This document shows positions 18,716 through 29,284 of a stretch of DNA of 64,000 nt, one piece after another. The notes beneath the pieces are model-generated. The model saw only the letters and a program-made list of their open reading frames with translations. It searched no databases and had not been told where the DNA came from. The translations under genes were made by a program, and so were the position numbers. Positions within the stretch are counted from its first letter, which is position 1; every line of letters starts with the position of its first letter. Source of the DNA: Aliivibrio wodanis (GTDB lineage: Bacteria; Pseudomonadota; Gammaproteobacteria; Enterobacterales; Vibrionaceae); the NCBI GenBank assembly GCA_000953695.1, contig LN554846.1:124001-188000 (forward strand), given 5' to 3'.

Positions 18716-19916
18716 CTACTTCCAACATAATCGCCTTACCCAACTCAGATTTAGCGGCCAACGGTAATGCTTTATCTCCATTTTTCCAATATAAATGAAG
18801 GGCATTATTATCGCTATTAAAGCCTTGTCCTTGAACTGAGACATCGTTCGCACAGATCATATCCAAGTTCTTTCGTTCTAATTTGTCACGAGCGTATTTT
18901 TCAACTTCTTGAGTTTCAGCGGCAAACCCAATAGTGAATGGACGTTGCTCTGTCATTGCAGCAACAGAAGCAACAATATCAGGGTTTTTTATCATTTGGA
19001 TTGTCATGCCATCTTCATCAGCGGTTTTCTTCAACTTCTGCTCTGATATTTGATTTGGTTTAAAATCAGCGACTGCTGCGCATGCAATGAAGATCGCGTG
19101 AGACGGTGCATGCTTCATTACTGCACTATGCATTTGTTCTGCGCTCTCTACATTAATGCGCTCAACATTTTCAGGAGTAGCTAGACTAACAGGGCCACTG
19201 ACTAAGGTTACTTTTGCTCCTAGTTGTGCCGCTGCTTCTGCAATCGAGAATCCCATTTTTCCTGAACTATGGTTCGAGATATAACGAACTGGGTCAATGG
19301 CTTCACGCGTTGGACCTGCGGTAATTAATAATGATGTACCTTCCAACGGTTTTTGTTCATGAAGGTCTGCTTGAAAAAAGCGTTCACATAAATGAACGAG
19401 ATCCATTGGCTCAAGCATTCTACCCATACCAACATCGCCACAAGCTTGTTGACCTGCTGCTGGTCCCCAAATATGCAGGCCACGACGCTTAAGAGTCGCA
19501 ATGTTCTCTTGAGTAGCTTGATTCATATACATTTGTTGATTCATCGCAGGAGAAACAGCAATAGGAGAATCGGTTGCAAGAACTAGGGTGCTTAGTAAAT
19601 CATTACCCATGCCAGCTGCTATTCGTGCAATTAAGTCTGCCGTTGCAGGAGCTAATAAAACAATATCAGCCCATTTAGCGAGCTCAATATGTCCCATTGA
19701 AGCTTCTGCAGCAGGATCTAATAAACTGTCAGCAACAGGATGACCTGAAACGGCTTGCATAGTTAATGGCGTAATAAATTCTTTTGCTGCGGTTGTCATG
19801 ACAACACGAACTTCAGCGCCTCGTTCACTAAGCCTACGAGTCAGTTCAGCGCATTTATATGCAGCAATACCGCCGCTGATGCCAAGAAGAATATGTTTCC
19901 CTGCAAGAGATGTCAT
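18681..19916 (-). CDS. coaBC: Bifunctional phosphopantothenoylcysteine decarboxylase/synthetase
   Basis: Makes 4'-phosphopantetheine from 4'-phosphopantothenate and cysteine in coenzyme A synthesis. I choose ATG 19916 ([20 protein letters not shown]), which has AAAGG upstream and gives the usual N-terminus; an open frame extends 17 codons further upstream without support. The CoaC flavoprotein domain (about 1-190) has [12 protein letters not shown] with the active His and CGDVGMGRM with the active Cys. The CoaB domain (about 195-411) has [20 protein letters not shown] and KKTADEDG. The last eight residues, LETIRCAN, and the stop codon are encoded by an intergenic repeat arm, so the native C-terminus has been replaced or extended. 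Confidence 0.94.
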   Translation of the reverse strand: MTSLAGKHILLGISGGIAAYKCAELTRRLSERGAEVRVVMTTAAKEFITPLTMQAVSGHPVADSLLDPAAEASMGHIELAKWADIVLLAPATADLIARIAAGMGNDLLSTLVLATDSPIAVSPAMNQQMYMNQATQENIATLKRRGLHIWGPAAGQQACGDVGMGRMLEPMDLVHLCERFFQADLHEQKPLEGTSLLITAGPTREAIDPVRYISNHSSGKMGFSIAEAAAQLGAKVTLVSGPVSLATPENVERINVESAEQMHSAVMKHAPSHAIFIACAAVADFKPNQISEQKLKKTADEDGMTIQMIKNPDIVASVAAMTEQRPFTIGFAAETQEVEKYARDKLERKNLDMICANDVSVQGQGFNSDNNALHLYWKNGDKALPLAAKSELGKAIMLEVVARLETIRCAN

Positions 19917-20133
19917 GACACTAATTACCTTTAAGTGATTCATCGTAAAGTGCGCTAACCATATCATAATTTTTTTTCAGAGTGATGTACTTCAATCTCT
20001 TAGGGTAAGTAAATAAGCAAAAACATAATTGCAATCAAGCTTTGAACCTAGCCGAAGGCTAATGAATAAAAAAGGCGTGAGAATAAAATTGATCGTAGCC
20101 TGTATAAATAATAAACACTAGATGGCACGTTTT

Positions 20134-20808
20134 ATGTCTTTAATGAATTTACCAGAAGAATCACGTCCAAGAGAAAAATTACTCGCCCTAGGGCCAAAAT
20201 CCTTAACCGATGCAGAGTTACTGGCTATTTTTCTTCGCACAGGTATTAAGGGAATGAATGCTATTGAGTTAGCGGATAAGTTATTAAAAGAGTTCGGATC
20301 GTTAAGAAGCTTATTGGGTTCGAATGAGAATGAGTTTTGCAGCCATAAAGGATTAGGAACAGCAAAGTTTGCTCAGTTACAAGCTGTGGTTGAGATGACT
20401 GAGCGTTATTTATTGGAAAAGATTGAAAAAGAAGATGCACTGACTAGCCCTGAACATACAAAACGTTATTTAACTCGAATGTTGAGAGATCGTCACCGTG
20501 AAGCTTTCTATGTTCTCTTTCTTGATAACCAGCATAGAGTGTTAAAAGGGGAGGTATTGTTCGAAGGAACGATCGACGCTGCTGCAGTCTATCCAAGAGA
20601 AGTTGTAAAAAGATCGATAGATTATAATGCAGCGGCCATCATTTTAGCGCATAATCACCCTTCCGGCGTTGCCGAACCAAGTCAAGCTGACAGAAGGATA
20701 ACAAAACGTATCTCAGATGCAGTGGAATTGGTAGATATCCGAGTCCTTGATCACTTTGTGATTGGTGATGGAGAAATAGTCTCTTTTGCCGAAAGGGGTT
20801 GGATTTGA
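20134..20808 (+). CDS. radC: RadC/JAB-domain protein
   Basis: 224 residues from ATG 20134 ([17 protein letters not shown]), the usual start for vibrio homologues; ATG 20122 in frame would add four residues, and neither has a clear ribosome-binding site. An N-terminal helix-hairpin-helix region (about 10-90) is followed by the JAB/MPN metalloprotease-like domain with the metal motif AHNHPSG (about 170-176). It was once described as a DNA repair protein, but its true role is unsettled. Divergent from coaBC and followed by the rpmB promoter. Confidence 0.9.
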   Translation: MSLMNLPEESRPREKLLALGPKSLTDAELLAIFLRTGIKGMNAIELADKLLKEFGSLRSLLGSNENEFCSHKGLGTAKFAQLQAVVEMTERYLLEKIEKEDALTSPEHTKRYLTRMLRDRHREAFYVLFLDNQHRVLKGEVLFEGTIDAAAVYPREVVKRSIDYNAAAIILAHNHPSGVAEPSQADRRITKRISDAVELVDIRVLDHFVIGDGEIVSFAERGWI

Positions 20809-20870
20809 GTGTTTTTTTGACCGATTGAATAAAAAAACACAAAAAATAGCAAAAAGGATCCCTTTGGGTC

Positions 20871-20899
20871 TTGAGCAATGCGCATTCAGTTAGTATAAT
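20871..20899 (+). promoter_or_regulatory. Sigma-70 promoter of rpmB-rpmG
   Basis: TTGAGC (20871-20876) and a perfect TATAAT (20894-20899) are separated by exactly 17 bp, and the -10 is followed by a GC-rich discriminator (GCGCGACC) typical of stringently controlled ribosomal promoters. The rpmB start lies 105 bp downstream. Confidence 0.8.
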
Positions 20900-21003
20900 G
20901 CGCGACCTTTGATAGCCTTGAATTAGATTTTTCATTAAGAAATATCTAGTGGTTTTTTGCCACCAAGGTGATATCGAGCTGAAACGATTTGGAGAAGACA
21001 GCA

Positions 21004-21240
21004 ATGTCCCGAGTATGCCAAGTAACTGGTAAGCGTCCTGCAGTTGGTAACAACCGCTCACACGCAAAAAATGCCACCAAGCGTCGTTTTCTGCCGAACC
21101 TACAAACTCATCGTTTCTGGGTAGAAAGCGAAAAACGCTTCGTTAAACTTCGTCTTACCGCTAAAGGTATGCGTATCATTGATAAGAAAGGCATCGATGC
21201 CGTTCTTTCTGATATGCGTGCTCGTGGCGAGAACGTTTAA
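21004..21240 (+). CDS. rpmB: 50S ribosomal protein L28
   Basis: A 78-residue L28 starting [20 protein letters not shown], with [14 protein letters not shown] in the middle. I use ATG 21004, preceded by GGAGAAGACAGC, rather than an ATG 15 bp upstream. It forms the conserved rpmB-rpmG operon with L33, 13 bp downstream. Confidence 0.97.
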   Translation: MSRVCQVTGKRPAVGNNRSHAKNATKRRFLPNLQTHRFWVESEKRFVKLRLTAKGMRIIDKKGIDAVLSDMRARGENV

Positions 21241-21253
21241 GAGGATCTAGAAA

Positions 21254-21421
21254 ATGGCTAAAGGCGCACGTGAGAAAATCAAGTTAGTATCAACTGCTAA
21301 CACTGGTCACTTCTACACAACTGATAAGAACAAACGTAACATGCCTGGTAAAATGGAGATCAAAAAGTTTGATCCTGTTGTACGTCAGCACGTTCTTTAC
21401 AAAGAAGCTAAAATCAAGTAA
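21254..21421 (+). CDS. rpmG: 50S ribosomal protein L33
   Basis: A 55-residue protein: [20 protein letters not shown], then [20 protein letters not shown] and a lysine-rich end (EAKIK). This is the zinc-independent form, since no CxxC pairs are present. A ribosome-binding site GAGGATC precedes the start. It is followed within about 35 bp by a strong terminator. Confidence 0.97.
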   Translation: MAKGAREKIKLVSTANTGHFYTTDKNKRNMPGKMEIKKFDPVVRQHVLYKEAKIK

Positions 21422-21452
21422 TTCGATTACTGGTTCTAACTTAATAATATTA

Positions 21453-21482
21453 AAACCCAGCCTTGTTGCTGGGTTTTTTTTA
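21453..21482 (+). terminator. Intrinsic terminator of rpmB-rpmG operon
   Basis: An AAACCCAGC / GCTGGGTTT stem with a short CTTGTT loop, followed by a run of T. Confidence 0.88.
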
Positions 21483-21487
21483 CGTGA

Positions 21488-21733
21488 AAGAAACTAGAAA
21501 CTATACGTGATGCTAACTAGACCGCTTCGCTCCTATAAGATCAAAAGCGGTAGAGCTAGAATTTAGATCGCTTCGCTTGCAGAGTTGAGAGGCACTTGCT
21601 TTTTCTCTTATAGTTTCTAGTTAGCGAAGTGTATAGTCTCTAGTTTCAAATATCATATGCTGAAATCGCAACGTTCACCTCTGAACCCTGCAAGGAAGCT
21701 TGCGACCGATCTGAACTCTGCTTTAAAGGATTT
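21488..21733. repeat. Repeat block between rpmG and the 21737 gene
   Basis: A left arm (GAAACTAGAAACTATACG, about 21488-21540), a terminal-type module (TTTAGATCGCTTCGCTTGCAG, about 21560-21590) and a right arm (TTATAGTTTCTAGTTAGCG, about 21609-21645). Then comes another terminal module in reverse (CACCTCTGAACCCTGCAAGG, about 21675-21722) ending within 15 bp of the next start codon. A truncated form with no C1/C2 core. Confidence 0.8.
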
Positions 21734-21736
21734 AAA

Positions 21737-22192
21737 ATGAAAAAACCATCACGCCGCAAATACAACAATATGCTGATCATCTTTGTATTACTCTTCATTG
21801 GCGTACTACAAGCCCCGCAGTTGATCAAAACCTACCTACTCGAACCAAAACAAAGCGTAGAAATGGTAACAGGTATACAGTCCCTGTTTGAGGGCACGAA
21901 CCCTATCCAAAAAATGCACTTTGTTGATCATGATGTTACTTCCAATACATCAGAGCAAGACACCAAACTTATTGATCGTTGGTTTACTCTTGAGGGTACA
22001 GTACTTAATGAAGGGTCAGTGAAAGTCCTTAAAACTAAGTTACCGGCACCAAGCACAGTAGAAGTATGGTTAGAAAACCAAGAAGAGCCTCAGCGTGTGA
22101 CTATTTATCGAGCGCCGAACTTTTGGATGATGCAGAATTGGCAAGGTGAATGGATAGCAGTGAGTGCGGAAGAAGGGTATTTGTTTAGGTAA
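21737..22192 (+). CDS. Conserved hypothetical membrane-anchored protein
   Basis: 151 residues of no family I can name. A basic N-terminus (MKKPSRRKYNN) and one hydrophobic segment (about 12-27, MLIIFVLLFIGVLQAP) suggest an uncleaved inner-membrane anchor, with a periplasmic domain of about 120 residues. The rest is a mixed alpha/beta-looking soluble region ending in NWQGEWIAVSAEEGYLFR. It lies between rpmG and mutM, flanked on both sides by repeat blocks, so it is probably a single transcription unit. The ribosome-binding site AAAGGA is well placed. Confidence 0.65.
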   Translation: MKKPSRRKYNNMLIIFVLLFIGVLQAPQLIKTYLLEPKQSVEMVTGIQSLFEGTNPIQKMHFVDHDVTSNTSEQDTKLIDRWFTLEGTVLNEGSVKVLKTKLPAPSTVEVWLENQEEPQRVTIYRAPNFWMMQNWQGEWIAVSAEEGYLFR

Positions 22193-22505
22193 GAGCTAGA
22201 ATTCAGATCGCTACGCTTGCAGATTTCAGAGGCACTTGCTTTTAGCTCCTCCCCTTTATCGGTATAGTTACTTGGTTGATAAAGTAAATATAAGGGGAGG
22301 TAGGGAGGGGTTGCTAGTAAATAACTAGAGACTATACGCTGCGCTAACTAGAAACTATAAGAGCATGTATGACTGGTGTATTAATGCTTTATATTTCAGG
22401 GGTATTTACTTTGATCCTCCTGAAACCTGAAACCTGAAACCTTCGCTTTTTCTTTTATAGGAGCGAAGCGGTCTAGTTAGTGCTGCGTATAGTTTCTAGA
22501 AATTA
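22193..22505. repeat. Repeat block between the 21737 gene and mutM
   Basis: A terminal module (AATTCAGATCGCTACGCTTG, about 22200-22235), unit C1 (about 22245-22315) cut after AGGGGTTGCTAG, a left arm (about 22323-22365), CCTGAAACC modules tandemly repeated (about 22415-22442) and a right arm (about 22450-22500). It ends about 20 bp before the mutM start codon. Confidence 0.8.
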
Positions 22506-22523
22506 TTTTAAAAAGGATCAAAA

Positions 22524-23339
22524 ATGCCAGAACTACCAGAAGTCGAAACTAGTCGCCTAGGAATAACACCGCACCTACAAGGGCAAACTATCAAAGCCAT
22601 TATCGTAAGAGTTGAGAAGTTGCGCTGGCCCATCCCTCAAGAGCTGCAATTATTAGTTGGACAAAGAATCCAATCTATTCGTCGTCGTGCTAAATATTTA
22701 CTGATTGATACCCCAACAGGTAGCGCTATTATTCATCTTGGTATGTCGGGAAGCCTACGCGTACTGGATGAAAGTATTTCTGTCGCTAAACATGATCACG
22801 TCGATCTGATTTTAGATAATGGTAAAGTTTTACGTTATAACGATCCTCGTAAGTTTGGATCTTGGTTATATGCAGCAGTCGGGGTTGATCATGATGTATT
22901 AGCAAAGCTAGGACCAGAACCCCTAACTGATACTTTTAATGCCGAATATTTTTCAGAAAAAACCAAAAATAAGAAAACCGTCGTAAAGCAGTTTGTTATG
23001 AATAATGCTGTAGTGGTAGGCGTTGGGAATATCTATGCTAGTGAATCTTTATTTATGGCTAAAATACATCCTAAAACTCCAGTTGGCGAGTTAACGCAAC
23101 CACAAATATTACGATTAGTGAGCGAAATAAAAAGCGTGTTAGCAACGGCGATTAAGCAAGGTGGAACGACGTTAAAAGATTTTAATCAAGTAGATGGAAA
23201 GCCTGGTTATTTTGCACAAGAATTGCATGTTTACGGACGAGCCGGAAAAGCGTGTTTAATTTGTCAGTCACTGATCCAAGAAGAGAAAATAGGGCAAAGA
23301 AATACCTTTTGGTGTGAAACCTGCCAACCCTATAAATAA
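22524..23339 (+). CDS. mutM: Formamidopyrimidine-DNA glycosylase
   Basis: 271 residues. Base excision repair enzyme that removes 8-oxoguanine and formamidopyrimidines and has AP lyase activity. The N-terminal catalytic Pro2-Glu3 (MPELPEVET), the Lys in HLGMSGSLR-adjacent RRRAKYLL, the helix-two-turn-helix [14 protein letters not shown], and the C-terminal zinc finger with CLICQ and CETCQ are all present. Full length. Confidence 0.96.
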   Translation: MPELPEVETSRLGITPHLQGQTIKAIIVRVEKLRWPIPQELQLLVGQRIQSIRRRAKYLLIDTPTGSAIIHLGMSGSLRVLDESISVAKHDHVDLILDNGKVLRYNDPRKFGSWLYAAVGVDHDVLAKLGPEPLTDTFNAEYFSEKTKNKKTVVKQFVMNNAVVVGVGNIYASESLFMAKIHPKTPVGELTQPQILRLVSEIKSVLATAIKQGGTTLKDFNQVDGKPGYFAQELHVYGRAGKACLICQSLIQEEKIGQRNTFWCETCQPYK

Positions 23340-23384
23340 ACACTTATAATCGTCACTATCATTACAATAGAATTAGAGAACCAC

Positions 23385-25364
23385 ATGAATTTTCAACAAA
23401 ATTATAAACAACTCAGTAGAACCATTTGGTTATCTGTTTTTATTGCCGCAGTCATAATGTCTGTAGGTCGATTAGTTTTTCTTGCCAATATTGGCGACAT
23501 GGCAGAGCTTACACATCGAGGAAGTGATTTATGGCGTGCTCTATTTACGGGCCTACGCTTTGATTTAAAAATAGTGGTTATTGGTTTTGCACCATTACTG
23601 CTCATTGGTCTCGTTCTTGCTGTTTTCCCAAAAGCTTATCGTCTCTTTTCAAAAGTTATTCCTTGGTATGCAGGGCTTATCTTCTTCCTTGTTACTGGTT
23701 TCTCTATAGGTAATTACTACTACTACCTAACCTATGGTAATCATATTGATGTTTTTATCTTTGGTTTAGCCGACGACGACACCAAAGCAGTATTAGCTAA
23801 TGCCTGGGCTGATTATCCTATTTTCTTATCGTTTATTAGCAGTGTGATAGTCGCTTTTTGCTCAGCCATGATTGTACGAGTTGCAGTAAAGAAAATGCAG
23901 CAATGGGAATGGAAGCCACAGCATAAAGGGATTACGACGTTATCAACTGTAGTTATGATTGTAATATTCGCTTTTTTTGCACGAGGCACACTAGGATCTC
24001 ACCCATTAAAACGTTATCACGCTCAAGTATCTGATTATAAAGTTTTAAATAGCATCACACCTAATGGACTTATCGCGCTTGAGTGGGCAAAAAGTGATTA
24101 CAAAAAGCAAAATAAATTTCACTCAGTAAGCAAAGTGGATTTAGCAGCTCAGTTTACTAAGGTTATGGGTAATTCAACTGGAGAGTTCAAAACCCCTTAC
24201 AATGCTTATTTAGCCGAGAACAAACCTCATGTCGTGATGGCACTGATGGAAGGTATGGGTACCAATGTTCTAGTTGAAGATAATTATCCTGAAAATGATT
24301 TATTAGGTGCATTACGCCCAGCTTTTGAGTCGGATTTTGTATTTAATCGATTCTTAGCTGAAACCTCTGCAACGATTAACTCACTGGTAAATATGTTAGG
24401 GCAAAGTAATGTTCCGACTATTAGCCATTCTTCTGCTCAGAAAATTGAAGTAGCAGCCGCGGCAGCGCGTCCATATAAAGAAGCGGGTTATAAAACCATA
24501 TTTATTACTGCAACCAATGGGATGTGGCGCAATGTTGCGAATTACTTACCGTCACAAGGTTTTGATAAAATCTTAGATGAAAATGCGATTGTAAAAGTAT
24601 TTCCAGAGGCTGAAGCGTTTCGTGGAGAGTGGGGGTTATCGGACGAATACGCTTTTAAATTAGCAGAAAAAGAGCTAAAAGAAGCAACTCAGCCCCTAAT
24701 GATCTACATCTTAACTATCACTAACCATACGCCTTACGAAGTGCCAAAAAATTACGATGTAAAACCAATTAAGGTAAGTGCGCGTTTGTTAGAGAGAATG
24801 AGAGCAGGTGAAGAAGAAGCAACTCGCTTATCTGAAACCTATCAATATGCCAACAATGCGTTAGGTGAGTTTGTGTCAGATATTAAGCAATCTTCACTGG
24901 GTGATTTAACCTTAATAGCGGCAACAGGTGATCATCGATTAAGAGGGTTTACTATGGCTTATCCTAATGATCTTCCTATTATTCATGCGGTGCCATTTTA
25001 TTTATATGTACCGACAAAAATTCAACAGCAAGTACCAAATGAGTATGACAAGAGTCGAGTTGGCTCACATAAAGATATCTTCCCAACCTTGTATGCGTTT
25101 AGTCTTTCAGAAGCTAACTATTACAGCTTAGGTGGACATAATTTATTGGGAACCGACCAGGTAACAAGATTTGGCTATAACCCTGAAATGACACTGACTG
25201 AAAAAGGTATCTATCTAAATGCCAAGCCAGAAAAACTATATGAATGGGCTGAAGAATTAGAGATTAATCATCAACCAATTAAAAATGATGGGGAGCTCTT
25301 AGGGGCTGACTATAAAAAGCTACAGACTCTGTATATTAATGGTCAAGTTCAAGGCACACATTAA
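23385..25364 (+). CDS. LTA-synthase-like sulfatase-fold membrane protein
   Basis: A 659-residue alkaline phosphatase superfamily protein. Five membrane segments (about 12-35, 60-82, 90-112, 143-167 and 187-205) are followed by a large periplasmic sulfatase-like domain (about 235-590). The metal/nucleophile region ALMEGMGTNV (Thr293 as likely nucleophile) and the distal metal motif ATGDHRLRG are intact. Lipoteichoic acid synthase homologues in Gram-negatives transfer phosphoglycerol or phosphoethanolamine-type groups to glycans or lipids; the substrate here is unknown. It follows mutM by 45 bp and precedes the LPS core region. Confidence 0.8.
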   Translation: MNFQQNYKQLSRTIWLSVFIAAVIMSVGRLVFLANIGDMAELTHRGSDLWRALFTGLRFDLKIVVIGFAPLLLIGLVLAVFPKAYRLFSKVIPWYAGLIFFLVTGFSIGNYYYYLTYGNHIDVFIFGLADDDTKAVLANAWADYPIFLSFISSVIVAFCSAMIVRVAVKKMQQWEWKPQHKGITTLSTVVMIVIFAFFARGTLGSHPLKRYHAQVSDYKVLNSITPNGLIALEWAKSDYKKQNKFHSVSKVDLAAQFTKVMGNSTGEFKTPYNAYLAENKPHVVMALMEGMGTNVLVEDNYPENDLLGALRPAFESDFVFNRFLAETSATINSLVNMLGQSNVPTISHSSAQKIEVAAAAARPYKEAGYKTIFITATNGMWRNVANYLPSQGFDKILDENAIVKVFPEAEAFRGEWGLSDEYAFKLAEKELKEATQPLMIYILTITNHTPYEVPKNYDVKPIKVSARLLERMRAGEEEATRLSETYQYANNALGEFVSDIKQSSLGDLTLIAATGDHRLRGFTMAYPNDLPIIHAVPFYLYVPTKIQQQVPNEYDKSRVGSHKDIFPTLYAFSLSEANYYSLGGHNLLGTDQVTRFGYNPEMTLTEKGIYLNAKPEKLYEWAEELEINHQPIKNDGELLGADYKKLQTLYINGQVQGTH

Positions 25365-25381
25365 TACTTTTTTTACTATCT

Positions 25382-25412
25382 AAGGCCATTCATATCAGAA
25401 TGGCCTTTTTTA
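25382..25412. terminator. Bidirectional terminator between the sulfatase-fold gene and coaD
   Basis: A perfect 10-bp stem AAGGCCATTC / GAATGGCCTT with a 6-base loop. A T run follows on the plus strand and an A-containing tract precedes it. Confidence 0.85.
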
Positions 25413-25419
25413 TGAGAGC

Positions 25420-25902
25420 TTAAGCGTGTAATTTATTTTTTAATGCATCATGAACAACAGTCGGTACAAACTCTTTTACACTACCACCATGTAGGGCAAC
25501 TTCTCTTACTATTGTTGAAGATAAAAAAGCGTACTCTTCTGAGGGGGTAAGGAAAACACTTTCTAGTTCAGGCATCAATTTTCGATACATGCTAGTTAAG
25601 CCAAATTCATACTCAAAATCCATCGTTGTTCTTAATCCTCGAACTAATAGATTTGCTTTTTTTTGTTTAGCAAAATCAACCATCAAGCCAGAGAAACCTT
25701 CGACAGAGACATTATCCAGTGAGGAGACTGATTGCTTAACTAATTCAACGCGCTCTTCAAGAGTAAACAATGTTTTCTTACTTGGACTTGCAGCCACAGC
25801 GACAATGATGTGATTAAACATAGTTGAAGTACGTTTAATTAAGTCCAAGTGTCCATTAGTAATTGGATCAAACGTGCCAGGATAGATAACAATAGATTCC
25901 AT
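25420..25902 (-). CDS. coaD: Phosphopantetheine adenylyltransferase
   Basis: 160 residues. Converts 4'-phosphopantetheine + ATP to dephospho-CoA. The nucleotidyltransferase motif [16 protein letters not shown] (HxGH-type TNGH at about 16-19) and the second ATP-binding stretch [14 protein letters not shown] are intact. Its place beside LPS core glycosyltransferase genes is the classical coaD/kdtX neighbourhood. Confidence 0.96.
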   Translation of the reverse strand: MESIVIYPGTFDPITNGHLDLIKRTSTMFNHIIVAVAASPSKKTLFTLEERVELVKQSVSSLDNVSVEGFSGLMVDFAKQKKANLLVRGLRTTMDFEYEFGLTSMYRKLMPELESVFLTPSEEYAFLSSTIVREVALHGGSVKEFVPTVVHDALKNKLHA

Positions 25903-26015
25903 TTTTTATCGCCAATGTGCATTTAAGAGAGATGGATTCAGTTTATCAAATTGAACTTGATTTAACTATTAAGTCGATTTCAGCTATTATGATTTGTCTA
26001 TTGGTGGGGAAGAAA

Positions 26016-27050
26016 ATGAAAAAAATACTAGTTATTCGTAATGATAAAATCGGCGATTTCATGTTAGCGTGGCCAAGTTTTGCTATGTTGAAAAACTCGT
26101 TACCTGAATGCCATATTACTGCATTAGTGCCATCTTATACGGTTGAGCTAGCAAAGCTTTGTCCATGGATAGATGAGGTAATTGTTGATTGTGGAAAGAA
26201 AGCATCGAAAGTAGATAATAAAGCATTAATAAAGACAATTAAGAGTCATCAATTTGATGCTTCGATTAATTTATTTTCAACCACGTATAATGCCTTGTTG
26301 GTTTTCAAAGCCAATATCCCTTATCGATTAGCCCCTGCAACTAAGCTTGCTCAGATCTTCTATACACATAGAGTAAAACAGAAACGATCACAATCATTAA
26401 AGCCTGAATATCAATATAACCTAGATTTGATCCGTGAATTCTTATTTCGACAAGGGGTAACACCTGTTGAATCAACAGCACCTTATTTATCATTTTCTTC
26501 TGCTGATATTACACAACAAAAAGAAAAATTATCTCAACAATTGGGGCTGAATAGTTCGAGGAAATGGGTCTATATTCATGCAGGAACTGGTGGCTCAGCC
26601 AATAATTTATCGCTAGAACAATATTGTGATCTTATTGTTGGCATCGCGGGTGATTATGAGGTTGTATTAACTGCTGGCCCAGGGGAAGAAGAGAAAGCTC
26701 AGCAATTACAAAGCTTACTTAAGGCGAAAGATAAAGACGCAGTGCTTTATGAGAAAAATGATGGTTTGATTGATTTTACGCGCTCAATTGCTTGTGCTGA
26801 TGTCTTTATTGCGGGCTCTACCGGTCCATTGCATATTGCAGCGACACTTGATGTTCCGACAGTTGGTTTCTTCCCAAGCAAGCGTTCATCAACACCATTA
26901 CGTTGGTTGCCAATTAACAGTGAATCACGTCACCTTGCTTTCTCTCCACCAAAATGTGGCAATGCAGAGAAAGAGTCGGATATGAGCCTGATTAATGTTA
27001 ATCAGACTCTAGAAAGCCTTAATCCTTGGGTTGCTCAGTACTTGTCTTAA
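26016..27050 (+). CDS. GT9 heptosyltransferase-family protein
   Basis: 344 residues from ATG 26016 ([20 protein letters not shown]), which has GGGGA upstream; an in-frame open stretch from 25917 lacks support. It is a GT-B fold glycosyltransferase of family 9: the N-terminal RNDKIGD motif and a C-terminal sugar-nucleotide site with [21 protein letters not shown]. It acts at the cytosolic face on the lipid A-core acceptor, probably adding heptose or another core sugar. It runs opposite to, and overlaps by 32 bp, the 3' end of the GT2 gene. The exact acceptor is not deducible. Confidence 0.85.
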   Translation: MKKILVIRNDKIGDFMLAWPSFAMLKNSLPECHITALVPSYTVELAKLCPWIDEVIVDCGKKASKVDNKALIKTIKSHQFDASINLFSTTYNALLVFKANIPYRLAPATKLAQIFYTHRVKQKRSQSLKPEYQYNLDLIREFLFRQGVTPVESTAPYLSFSSADITQQKEKLSQQLGLNSSRKWVYIHAGTGGSANNLSLEQYCDLIVGIAGDYEVVLTAGPGEEEKAQQLQSLLKAKDKDAVLYEKNDGLIDFTRSIACADVFIAGSTGPLHIAATLDVPTVGFFPSKRSSTPLRWLPINSESRHLAFSPPKCGNAEKESDMSLINVNQTLESLNPWVAQYLS

Positions 27051-27804
27051 TCCATAGGTCAGCGTATTTTACGAAAGTAGAATGCGCTGATAATAACGAT
27101 AGTAGAAAGCCTTGCTTGCCATCTAAAAATCCCGCTTTAATTACGTACATTTTAAGGAAACAAGCAAAGGCATGAATAATACCTTGGCTAATGCTACTTG
27201 TTTTTCCACGCTTCTCTCTTTGTTCTGCCCAAGCCGCCGCATATCCTGCTGATTTTACAAGATAATGCTGTAAATCATTGTAGGTGTAATGAATAGCATC
27301 ACCTTGCAGGTTTTCTATCTGCATCTCTTTTGTGGTGATGACTTTCTCATGCACGAGAGAATCATCATACTGGGTTAATTTTGTTGGGTATAAGCGAACA
27401 ACACGATCAGGATACCAACCACAATGACGAATATAACGACCAAATACCCAGCTTAAACGACAGATCTTATATAGCGTATTAGGCTTATTCTCTTTGACTG
27501 CCTGCTCAATGCTTTTTTGCAGTTCAGGAGTAATACGTTCATCAGCATCAAGCCAAAGAACAAAATCAGAATCAACATACTCTTGAGCCAGACGACGTTG
27601 AGGCCCAAACCCTGGCCAATCCGCATTAACAAAAAACTTGTCGGTATATTTTAAAGCAACTTCTTTTGTTTCATCAGTACTGCCCGAATCAAGGATTACA
27701 ATCTCATCAACCCATTGAGCGACAGTCTTTAAGCAAGCATCTAAATTTTTTGATTCATTCTTAACAATAAGCGCAACCGCTAAGGTTGGAGATGATGTTG
27801 TCAT
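27019..27804 (-). CDS. GT2 LPS core glycosyltransferase (WaaE/KdtX type)
   Basis: 261 residues with an N-terminal GT-A family 2 domain: [16 protein letters not shown], then [12 protein letters not shown] and the DxD-like LWLDADERI at about 93-101. The family includes WaaE/KdtX, which adds beta-glucose to heptose I in several enterobacteria, and the place beside coaD and GT9 genes fits this. It starts 1 bp inside the stop codon of the preceding GT9 gene, so the two are translationally coupled. Its 3' end overlaps the convergent gene at 26016. Confidence 0.85.
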   Translation of the reverse strand: MTTSSPTLAVALIVKNESKNLDACLKTVAQWVDEIVILDSGSTDETKEVALKYTDKFFVNADWPGFGPQRRLAQEYVDSDFVLWLDADERITPELQKSIEQAVKENKPNTLYKICRLSWVFGRYIRHCGWYPDRVVRLYPTKLTQYDDSLVHEKVITTKEMQIENLQGDAIHYTYNDLQHYLVKSAGYAAAWAEQREKRGKTSSISQGIIHAFACFLKMYVIKAGFLDGKQGFLLSLLSAHSTFVKYADLWIKTSTEQPKD

Positions 27805-28874
27805 TATTTTTTCCCTTCTTCGGTGCTGTTTAGGATGATTTCCAGTTGCTGAAATGAGTGGGTAACCATATCAAGAGTTATATCCTGCATTATATGATCG
27901 CCTTTCACACGAGTACTCCATTTTAGTTCATCAATGGACTTGTTTTGTTGCTGAGTCACATGCTGTTCATAGACACTGACGACATAAGATAAGCTGTTAT
28001 AAGGCCCTGTTCGTTTTGGGTTACTGTGGCCATATAAGCCAATAACTGGTGTGCCTTGTGTTGTAGCAATATGTGCAGGACCAGAATCAGGAGCAATCAC
28101 AACCAGTGCTTGGTTTAATGTTGCAGTTAATTGTTTTAACGAAGTCTTTCCGATTAAGTTGATAAGCGGAGATTGGGCAAGTGATTCAATATTCGAGCCC
28201 AATTTTTTTTCTCTTTCACTTGGCGAACCACACAGTACCACTTGGTAATTGTGTTCATTTAACCAATCTGCTAATTGAGCGTATCGCTCGGTGAGCCAAT
28301 TACGCTCATCTTTACTTGCAGCTGGGGAAATAACCACATAGGGCTTATCGTTTGAAATATTGGAATCAACAAAAGATGAATCAGCCTCAGATAGTGGAAT
28401 ATTCCAAGTTGGTTTATTTTTTGGTACACCTAAATACTCGATAAAAGAATAAAAGCTGTCGAGAACATGTGCTGAGGCAGTATCTTCAATTTTACGATTA
28501 GTAAAAAGCCATTGGCCTTCTTTCGCTCGTTTACGGTTAAAACCCACTTTATATTTAGCTTTAATTCCAACAGTTAATACGCTAGCACGTAAAGCTAATT
28601 GCATATGAACCAGTGCATCAAAACGTTGATTGCTCAGCTGTGCCCAAATTGCTTTCATGCCTTTTAACCCCAATTTTTTATCAAATGGGATTACGGTTAT
28701 ATTGGGTAAATCATGAATTAATTGCGCTTCTATTTTTCCCACAATCCAAGTGATCTTGGTCGTTGGCCACTCTTTTTGAATCGCTTGAACTGCCGCAACA
28801 GCATGACAAACATCACCAATAGCAGATAAGCGCAGAATACATAAAGAATTAGGGGCAGAAGTGAATAAAGCCAT
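27804..28874 (-). CDS. waaC: GT9 heptosyltransferase (heptosyltransferase I-like)
   Basis: 356 residues from ATG 28874 ([21 protein letters not shown]); the open frame continues upstream but this start matches family N-termini. GT-B fold family 9, with [11 protein letters not shown] at the N-terminus and [24 protein letters not shown] in the C-terminal half. The order coaD / GT2 / GT9 / kdkA suggests addition of the first heptose to Kdo, but OpsX-type heptosyltransferases are similar, so the waaC symbol is tentative. waaF is 18 kb away in this window. Confidence 0.75.
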   Translation of the reverse strand: MALFTSAPNSLCILRLSAIGDVCHAVAAVQAIQKEWPTTKITWIVGKIEAQLIHDLPNITVIPFDKKLGLKGMKAIWAQLSNQRFDALVHMQLALRASVLTVGIKAKYKVGFNRKRAKEGQWLFTNRKIEDTASAHVLDSFYSFIEYLGVPKNKPTWNIPLSEADSSFVDSNISNDKPYVVISPAASKDERNWLTERYAQLADWLNEHNYQVVLCGSPSEREKKLGSNIESLAQSPLINLIGKTSLKQLTATLNQALVVIAPDSGPAHIATTQGTPVIGLYGHSNPKRTGPYNSLSYVVSVYEQHVTQQQNKSIDELKWSTRVKGDHIMQDITLDMVTHSFQQLEIILNSTEEGKK

Positions 28875-28944
28875 AGAGATGTTTACCCAGAAAGAATGAG
28901 TTAGAATTATGCTATTAACGTTCATAAATGTAAAATGGCAGAGC

Positions 28945-29270
28945 AAGAAAGAGACTAGAAACTATACACCGCGCTAACTAGAGACTATAAGAGCAGGATT
29001 CAGAACGCTACGCTTGCAGAGTTCAGAGGAGCTTGCTTTTAGCTCCTCCCCTTTATCGATATAGCTACTTGGCTATAAATGTTGGTATAAGGGGAGGCTG
29101 GGAGGGGTTGCTAGCTAGAAACTATACGCCGCGCTAACTAGAGACTATAAGAGCAGAATTAAGATCGCTGTGTTTGAAGGTTTCAGAGGTATTTAGCTCT
29201 TGCTCTTATAGTTTCTAGAAGCGAAGCGGTCTAGTTAGCGTAGCGTATAGTTAGTCTCTAATTATTTAAT
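28945..29270. repeat. Repeat block between waaC-like gene and kdkA
   Basis: An arm (GACTAGAAACTATACACCGC, about 28951-28993), a terminal module (GATTCAGAACGCTACGCTTG, about 28998-29030) and unit C1 (about 29039-29112) cut after AGGGGTTGCTAG. Then come a left arm (about 29116-29152) and a right arm (TTATAGTTTCTAG plus GCGTAGCGTATAG, about 29205-29252). It fills the divergent promoter region of waaC and kdkA; no gene is visible. Confidence 0.8.
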
Positions 29271-29284
29271 ATTGGAGTCTTTGT

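Noticed and set aside
20809-20842. GTGTTTTTTT / AAAAAAACAC hairpin after radC as a terminator
   Set aside because: The stem is almost all A-T and would be weak; I could not separate it from chance in this A+T-rich spacer.
25917-26015. N-terminal extension of the GT9 gene
   Set aside because: The 33 extra residues do not resemble the family, whereas ATG 26016 has a ribosome-binding site and gives the standard RNDKIGD start.
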